A stretch of DNA of 11,228 nt from Capsulimonas sp. Its GTDB lineage: Bacteria > Armatimonadota > Armatimonadia > Armatimonadales > Capsulimonadaceae. Both the position numbers and the translations under genes were made by a program. This document shows, piece by piece, positions 6,763-11,228 of this stretch. The notes beneath the pieces are model-generated. The model worked only from the letters and a program-made list of their open reading frames with translations, had not been told where the DNA came from and did no database searches. Every line of letters starts with the position of its first letter. Within the stretch, counting starts at the first letter, position 1. Location: positions 1 to 11,228 of the forward strand of contig JAOQAA010000255.1 in assembly GCA_025963815.1 (NCBI GenBank). Direction: 5' to 3'.

Positions 6763-7760
6763 TATTCGGTCTCCTCTGGTTTTTTCGCCCGGGCCCGCTT
6801 GGGGCGCGGCGCGTCTTCGGTCAGCAGCTCCACAACCAGTCGGTTGAAGCCCTGCGCTTGTTCGTCCTGCGGCAGCAGTCCGGATTTGTCAAATACGCTC
6901 AGCTCCGCGCGGGCGTTCGCCGCGAGGAAAGCTTCGGCGTCGGAAAGCGGCGTCATGCGCGCCTCGCGTCCCCAGATGATGCGGATCGTCTTCTGCGCAA
7001 GGGCAGGGAACGCTTCGGCGACGCTGTGGTTCAGCAGGCCGCTGATAAACGCCGGCGGCGCATTCTGCGAGCCATACTGGTGCGAAACGGTGAAATAGTG
7101 CTCGATCATCTCGTCATCCACAAATGACGGATCGAAGTAGGTCTGGTTCATCAGATAAAAACGCAGCGACGGGACCGAAGTCAGCGCATTGTGCACCGTC
7201 GTGCCGATCAGCGGCGCATGCAGCATCTGATAGGCCAATTCGGTCTTCGCGCCCGGCTCCTTGGACAAACGCCGCAATCCTGTCGGGCAGACAAGAATCA
7301 AGCTCTGGACCAGATCGGGCAGATCCTGCGCCGCCTGTACGGCGTAGGCCGACGATAGCGACGAAGCGACGATTGCGCAGGGCTCTTTGATCACTTCGCG
7401 AATAAACTGCGAGATCTGCTCGATGTACTTGCCGCCCGTGTAATCGATGCGCGGCTTGTCCGAAAGACCGAAGCCCAGCAGATCCAACGCGTAGACGTTG
7501 AAATGTTCGGACAGGCTATCGAAATTCTTGCGCCACTCATAGCTCGACGCGCCTTCGTACACGCCGTGCAGCAGCAGCACTGGAAGGCCCTTGCCCTGAC
7601 GCGCGTAGAAAAGATCGCCGTACGGACCGGGCCAGAAACGCCCTTCGCCGCCCAGCGGGTTCCCTTGCGCCTTGGCTTTCGCGAAGACCGCGCTGTTTAC
7701 CGCCGCGAGCGCGGCCACTCCGGCCCCAGCCCACAACAAACCCTTGATTGTTTTATTCAT
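6762..7760 (-). CDS. Alpha/beta-hydrolase-fold protein with degenerate catalytic triad
   Basis: A 332-residue protein. Residues about 7-27 are a hydrophobic stretch (signal anchor or signal peptide, AVFAKAKA at the end). The hydrolase fold then runs from about 45 to 310: oxyanion-side motif VLLLHG at 61-66, DLLGFGLSDKP at 93-103, the nucleophile elbow VASSLSS at 131-137, ILVCPTGLRR at 155-164 and a late-strand motif IIWGRE at 261-266. The elbow departs from G-x-S-x-G: Ser134 is present, but the flanking glycines are Ala and Ser. The position where the acid normally follows WG-x-x is Ala267, and the usual G-H-x-P site reads Gly294-Leu295-Leu-Pro. The protein may therefore be non-hydrolytic or use other residues. 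The C-terminus is basic (PRPKRARAKK). The ATG has AGGAG 9 bases upstream. It lies 59 bases after the zinc-ribbon gene. Confidence 0.88.
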   Translation of the reverse strand: MNKTIKGLLWAGAGVAALAAVNSAVFAKAKAQGNPLGGEGRFWPGPYGDLFYARQGKGLPVLLLHGVYEGASSYEWRKNFDSLSEHFNVYALDLLGFGLSDKPRIDYTGGKYIEQISQFIREVIKEPCAIVASSLSSAYAVQAAQDLPDLVQSLILVCPTGLRRLSKEPGAKTELAYQMLHAPLIGTTVHNALTSVPSLRFYLMNQTYFDPSFVDDEMIEHYFTVSHQYGSQNAPPAFISGLLNHSVAEAFPALAQKTIRIIWGREARMTPLSDAEAFLAANARAELSVFDKSGLLPQDEQAQGFNRLVVELLTEDAPRPKRARAKKPEETE

Positions 7761-7819
7761 TGATGGTGGCTCCTGCTCTCTAATGGTGCGTCTTTCCCAA
7801 AATCCAGAGAATGCGTAAG

Positions 7820-8578
7820 TTAAAGATTGCTGAAGTACGTTTTGAGCGATGCGGGCAGGCGCTCAAGCGATTGATCTGGAGCGCCGGGCGCGCCGACCGC
7901 CGCGTAGCGCCAGTGCTGAGTGGCGAAGATCCGCATCGGCCTTTGAGGGCCGCCGCCAATCTTCGTCGACAGTGCAATCGCTGTTCGGAATGCGTTCTGT
8001 TCCGGCGTCGGCTGGCCCGTCGGAATGGCGTAGAGATCAAAGGAACCGATCGCGCCGCCGCCCCTCTGGTAAGTCGCATGATAGATCGGAGTCAATGTAC
8101 CCGAAAGGACGGTCTCTTGATCCGTTTTCCGCCGCGCGAACGCCGGAGCTTCCTCAGTCTCTATCTGCGGCGGCATCACATCCGTCAGAGACGCCCCCGT
8201 CACCGGCAGTTCTGTCAGCGGATCATCGGGCGCCCCATGTGAGATCGGCGCTGCAGCGACCGCTGTGAGAGCCGACTTATCATGCCGCCCATACTTATGG
8301 ACAGCCGTCACGATCAGCACGACGACCAGAATCAGCGTGACCAGCGTAATGCCGACAACTCCCAGGCAAGCGCCGAAGGATTGCTGGCGGAACTGCTCGT
8401 CGTCCGCTTCCTTGGTTTCCTGAAACTCCTCTGAGTTTTCAATCTCGGCGCGCGCCGCCGCAAGCTCCGCCGCGGTTTCATCGTCGACGACGACCAGTTT
8501 GGCGAAACAAGTCGGACAGGTGGCGGACTTGAGACTGGCGTACTGAGCGCCGCAACGCGGGCAGACTTTCGCGGCCAT
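7820..8578 (-). CDS. Zinc-ribbon, single-pass membrane protein of unknown function
   Basis: A 252-residue protein. Residues 6-24 form a zinc ribbon (CPRC at 6-9, CPTC at 21-24). An acidic helical stretch (about 32-66) follows, then one membrane helix at about 70-93 (VVGITLVTLILVVVLIVTAV) with a basic HKYGR flank. A low-complexity linker leads to a C-terminal domain at about 150-252 containing GSFDLYAIPTG and MRIFATQHWRYAAVG. By the positive-inside rule the topology is not clear-cut, since both flanks are short of charge contrast; a cytoplasmic ribbon and an external C-terminal domain is the simplest reading. The ATG lies 6 bases past the stop of the NagZ-like gene, and the nearest purine box (GGGAG) is inside that gene, so coupling is likely. 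I do not recognise the C-terminal family. Confidence 0.8.
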   Translation of the reverse strand: MAAKVCPRCGAQYASLKSATCPTCFAKLVVVDDETAAELAAARAEIENSEEFQETKEADDEQFRQQSFGACLGVVGITLVTLILVVVLIVTAVHKYGRHDKSALTAVAAAPISHGAPDDPLTELPVTGASLTDVMPPQIETEEAPAFARRKTDQETVLSGTLTPIYHATYQRGGGAIGSFDLYAIPTGQPTPEQNAFRTAIALSTKIGGGPQRPMRIFATQHWRYAAVGAPGAPDQSLERLPASLKTYFSNL

Positions 8579-8584
8579 GGACGG

Positions 8585-9703
8585 TTATTCTCCCGCCGCC
8601 GCTGCCGTGACGCGCTCGGATAGGGCGCGATGCCCCGCGAAGTCGATCTCCGCGATGACATTCTGTTTGGAGATCCAGCGCTTTTTGGCGGCGGCGATAC
8701 GCGCCAACGATTCCTCAATACGCGCTTCGGTGATCCTTCCGTTCCGAACGGCTGCTGTGACGGCGTCCCGAATGGCGACTTGCGTTTCCCATGTATGACA
8801 GCAGAGGAGGATATCCGCGCCCGCCTCCAGCGCCAGCACCGACGCTTCCGCCGAGCCCCACTGGTCCGCGACGCCCTTCATTTCGAGACAATCCGTAATG
8901 ATCAATCCTTCATAACCTAAGTCGCCGCGCAGGATTCCCGTCAGGATCGTAGGCGACAGCGTCGCCGGCAGCGCAGCATCCAGTTCGGTAAACAAGATAT
9001 GCGACGTCATAATTCCCGCCAGCCCCGCCGCGATTGCCGCGCGGAACGGAACCAGCTCCACGGCGTCCAGACGGGCGCGGTCCACGCCAATAGTCGGCAG
9101 CGCAAGGTGCGAGTCGACTTCCGTGTCTCCGTGGCCTGGGAAGTGCTTGCCGCACGCCAGCAGCCCCGCATCGTCCTGAAAGCCGCGCACGGCGGCGACG
9201 CCCATTTTCGCGACGAGGTCCGGATCGTCACCATAAGAGCGATCGCCAATGACCGGGTTCTTCGGATTGTTGTTCACATCGAGCACCGGCGCGAAGTCCC
9301 AGTTCAGCCCCACGGCTTTCAGCTCCTGTGCGATGGCGCGCGCCGCCTGCCGCGCGTTGTCAAAATCCGCCGTATCGCCGATCGTCTTCGCGACAGGAAA
9401 CCGCGTATAATGCGGCGGGATAAACCGGCTGACGCGCCCGCCCTCTTGATCGGTCGCAACAAAGAGCGGCGGCAGCCCGCGCGCCGCCGCAAGCTCCTGC
9501 ATCTCCGCCAGCATCGCGCGTGTCTCCTCCAGGCTTCCGACATTGCGGCCCATTAAGATCACGCCGCCGACGGCGAGTTCGTCAATAAGCGCCGCAGCGT
9601 GCGAATTGACGGCTCGCGCGGCTGCGGGCGTTTCGCCCTGCCAGCCAAAGAGCAGCAGCTGTCCAATTTTGATCTGGAGATCGGTGGGTGTGTTGAGGTT
9701 CAT
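8585..9703 (-). CDS. nagZ: Glycoside hydrolase family 3 beta-N-acetylhexosaminidase (NagZ-like)
   Basis: A 372-residue, single-domain GH3 enzyme of the NagZ class, which removes beta-linked GlcNAc, typically from muropeptides during cell-wall recycling. Visible signatures: FVATDQEGGRVSRF at 81-94; KHFPGHGDTEVDSH at 186-199, with the D197/H199 pair used as general acid/base in this subfamily; and the nucleophile Asp271 in LIITDCLEMKG. The length fits the family's single-domain enzymes, without the extra GH3 C-terminal domain. No signal peptide is seen, so a cytosolic location is expected. I take the ATG at 9703. A TTG at 9721 would add six residues and has no better SD; both starts have weak SD sites. 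It is first in the run of four minus-strand genes. Its closest relatives could instead act on chitin oligomers. Confidence 0.92.
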   Translation of the reverse strand: MNLNTPTDLQIKIGQLLLFGWQGETPAAARAVNSHAAALIDELAVGGVILMGRNVGSLEETRAMLAEMQELAAARGLPPLFVATDQEGGRVSRFIPPHYTRFPVAKTIGDTADFDNARQAARAIAQELKAVGLNWDFAPVLDVNNNPKNPVIGDRSYGDDPDLVAKMGVAAVRGFQDDAGLLACGKHFPGHGDTEVDSHLALPTIGVDRARLDAVELVPFRAAIAAGLAGIMTSHILFTELDAALPATLSPTILTGILRGDLGYEGLIITDCLEMKGVADQWGSAEASVLALEAGADILLCCHTWETQVAIRDAVTAAVRNGRITEARIEESLARIAAAKKRWISKQNVIAEIDFAGHRALSERVTAAAAGE

Positions 9704-9732
9704 AAATCTGTGGTCCGGCAAACGGATGCTCT

Positions 9733-9762
9733 ATGATGGCGCAAAACGGGCGCGCTTGTCCA
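9733..9762 (-). promoter_or_regulatory. Candidate promoter for the nagZ-like four-gene run
   Basis: On the minus strand TGGACA (9762-9757, 5 of 6 consensus matches) and CATCAT (9738-9733, 4 of 6) are spaced by 18 bases. Transcription would start near 9726, giving a leader of only about 23 bases before the ATG at 9703. The -10 is weak, so this is a candidate rather than a firm call. Confidence 0.35.
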
Positions 9763-9829
9763 GTGGCGGGGTGGGTATACTGTGGGCGATGTGACTGTGA
9801 ACGTTCAATTGTGCGGCTGCGTCCGATCT

Positions 9830-9976
9830 CCCCGCATTGAAATACGGGGCTGGGGGCGCTGCGCGCCGACCGTCCGTGCCGGACGGGGAACAATGACACG
9901 CAATCGACAATTATCTTCCGCCCGGCACGGACGGTCGGTTGCGAAGCAACCCCCAGCCCCGTACTTCAGTGCGGGG
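9830..9976. repeat. 147-bp nested inverted repeat (REP/MITE-like element)
   Basis: The two ends are 20-base hairpins: 9830-9849 (CCCCG...CGGGG, 5 bp plus 3 bp around one mismatch) and 9957-9976 (the same form with a G-U). Inside them CTGGGGG (9850-9856) pairs with CCCCCAG (9950-9956), and CCGACCGTCCGTGCCG (9866-9881) pairs perfectly with CGGCACGGACGGTCGG (9923-9938), extending further with one mismatch to about 9888/9916. Between those arms sit two side hairpins of different sequence, GCGC-TG-CGCGC on the left and GGTTGC-GAA-GCAACC (9937-9951) on the right. The unpaired centre is 9889-9915. The element can fold as a cruciform with side arms. It has no coding capacity and looks like a non-autonomous palindromic repeat. 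Confidence 0.85.
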
Positions 9977-10029
9977 TAAACAGGGAATCGCTCCCAGTGA
10001 TTATTGACGCTGAAAGGCCCGTAAACCCG

Positions 10030-11228
10030 ATGCCCACCACCGATCCCGCCCACGATGTCCTGCGCTCGGAAAGCCAACCGCTCGATGTCTTCTTCAAACC
10101 CAAAAGCGTCGCCGTCATCGGCGCCACGGAAACGCCGGGCAGCGTCGGCCGCACGATCCTGCAAAATCTGATCAGCAGCCCCTTCGGCGGCACGGTCTTC
10201 CCGATCAATCCCAAGCGCAATAGCATTCTGGGCATCAAGGCGTATCCCAATATCGCGTCTGCCCCGGACCCTGTGGAGCTAGCGGTCATCGTCACGCCGG
10301 CCGCATCCGTGCCGGATCTGATCGGCGAGTGCGTCGCCGCAGGCGTGAAGGCGGCGATTATTATCTCGGCGGGATTTAAAGAGACAGGCCCAGAAGGCGC
10401 GGAATTAGAACGCCGCGTGCTGGAGAAGGCGCGGGCGGGCAACTTGCGCTTGATCGGCCCGAACTGCCTCGGCGTGATGAGCCCGCTGAACGGCATGAAC
10501 GCGACCTTCGCGCAGACCATCGCGCTGCCGGGCAACGTCGCGTTTATCAGCCAGAGTGGCGCGCTGCTCACGGCGGTTCTGGACTATAGTTTGCGTGAGA
10601 AAATCGGCTTTAGCGCCTTTGTCTCCATCGGCTCCATGCTGGACGTGGGGTGGGGCGACTTGATCAACTATCTCGGCAACGATCCTAAGACGCAGAGCAT
10701 CGTCATTTACATGGAGTCGATCGGTGATGCGCGCGGCTTTCTCTCGGCGGCGCGCGAAGTCGCTCTGACCAAACCCATCATCGTGATCAAGGCGGGACGC
10801 ACCAGCGTTGGCGCCAAGGCTGCGGCCTCGCATACAGGAACGCTCACGGGGAGCGACGATGTGCTGAACGCCGCCTTCCAGCGCTGCGGCGTGCTGCGCG
10901 TCACCAGCATCGCCGACCTGTTCTATATGGCCGAGGTTTTGAGCAAGCAGCCGCGTCCGCGCGGGCCGCGTCTGACGATCCTGACCAACGCCGGCGGCCC
11001 CGGCGTCCTCGCCACTGATGCTCTGATTACCGGCGGAGGAGAACTGGCCGAAGTTTCGCCGGAAACGATCGAAGAACTGAACGCTATCCTGCCCGCCGCC
11101 TGGAGCCACAAAAACCCCATCGACGTTCTAGGAGACGCCGGCTCTGACCGCTACGCCAAGGCACTGCAAATTGCCTCGCAGGACCCAAAGAGCGAAGGTC
11201 TGCTCGTGATCCTCACCCCGCAGGCAAT
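10030..11228 (+). CDS. NDP-forming acyl-CoA synthetase / acetate-CoA ligase alpha-type protein (3' end missing)
   Basis: The ATG at 10030 opens a frame that stays open to the window end (399 full codons). The enzyme class converts acyl-CoA, NDP and phosphate to acid, CoA and NTP, or the reverse. Residues about 18-115 are the CoA-binding Rossmann domain ([20 protein letters not shown] at 21-40, then FPINPK). Residues about 140-310 are the succinyl-CoA-synthetase-like domains: [10 protein letters not shown] at 141-150, [11 protein letters not shown] at 170-180, and ASHTGTLTG with His268, the phosphorylated histidine of this family. [11 protein letters not shown] at 320-330 continues the alpha-type part. 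Whether an ATP-grasp domain (full-length ligase) or a GNAT acetyltransferase domain (Pat-type protein) follows lies beyond the window. An AAAGG lies 12 bases before the ATG, a rather long spacing. Its leader borders the large inverted repeat. Confidence 0.92.
   Translation, partial: MPTTDPAHDVLRSESQPLDVFFKPKSVAVIGATETPGSVGRTILQNLISSPFGGTVFPINPKRNSILGIKAYPNIASAPDPVELAVIVTPAASVPDLIGECVAAGVKAAIIISAGFKETGPEGAELERRVLEKARAGNLRLIGPNCLGVMSPLNGMNATFAQTIALPGNVAFISQSGALLTAVLDYSLREKIGFSAFVSIGSMLDVGWGDLINYLGNDPKTQSIVIYMESIGDARGFLSAAREVALTKPIIVIKAGRTSVGAKAAASHTGTLTGSDDVLNAAFQRCGVLRVTSIADLFYMAEVLSKQPRPRGPRLTILTNAGGPGVLATDALITGGGELAEVSPETIEELNAILPAAWSHKNPIDVLGDAGSDRYAKALQIASQDPKSEGLLVILTPQA

Larger units (their letters stand above)
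9704..10029. other. Divergent intergenic region, 326 bp, without a gene
   Basis: This gap separates the minus-strand nagZ-like run from the plus-strand acyl-CoA synthetase gene. It holds the candidate nagZ promoter (9733-9762), the large inverted repeat (9830-9976) and about 53 bases of leader before the ATG at 10030. On the plus strand TATACT at 9776-9781 could be a -10, but it lacks a good -35, and transcription from it would read through the whole repeat. I see no tRNA, coding frame or riboswitch-like layout apart from the repeat. Confidence 0.7.

Noticed and set aside
9776..9781. TATACT as a plus-strand promoter for the acyl-CoA synthetase gene
   Set aside because: No acceptable -35 at 16-18 bases; mentioned only as a possibility in the intergenic entry.

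Overview
The window is an 11.2 kb chromosomal stretch of a moderately GC-rich bacterium. Genes are densely packed, Shine-Dalgarno (SD) sites are clear, and at least two starts are TTG. There are no RNA genes, CRISPR arrays, transposases or phage genes. The gene mix is an envelope-type bacterium's: a GH3 beta-N-acetylhexosaminidase, a GltD-like multi-cluster iron-sulfur flavoprotein, an A-type Fe-S carrier and several unassigned secreted proteins. Armatimonadota or another little-studied Gram-negative-type phylum would fit, but no marker gene here proves the taxonomy.

Layout. (1) 1-1418, plus strand: the 3' part of a TIM-barrel protein resembling GHL10-type putative glycosidases. (2) 1428-2408, minus, convergent with it: a secreted SH3-like/coiled-coil protein. 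(3) 2575-3757, minus: a two-gene unit of a secreted protein and a small ankyrin-repeat protein, with an extended -10 promoter just beyond a strong terminator. (4) 3809-6344, minus: a 654-residue FAD/NAD(P)/multi-[4Fe-4S] oxidoreductase and an IscA/ErpA-type carrier with an extra Cys tail, ending at a 19-bp-arm terminator. (5) 6499-9703, minus: a four-gene run of NagZ-like GH3 enzyme, zinc-ribbon membrane protein, alpha/beta-hydrolase-fold protein lacking recognisable catalytic Asp and His, and a tiny acidic protein overlapping it by one base. (6) 9704-10029: a 326-bp divergent intergenic region holding a 147-bp nested inverted repeat of REP/MITE type. (7) 10030-end, plus: the 5' two-thirds or less of an NDP-forming acyl-CoA synthetase.

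Functionally, region 4 is the clearest module: a protein needing several Fe-S clusters, encoded just upstream of an Fe-S carrier. Region 5 begins with a cytosolic wall-sugar hydrolase, followed by three genes of unknown role whose spacing suggests co-expression. The best candidates for something undescribed are the 9830-9976 repeat, the degenerate hydrolase with its coupled acidic partner, and the Cys-tailed carrier. I see no complete new defence or mobile system.
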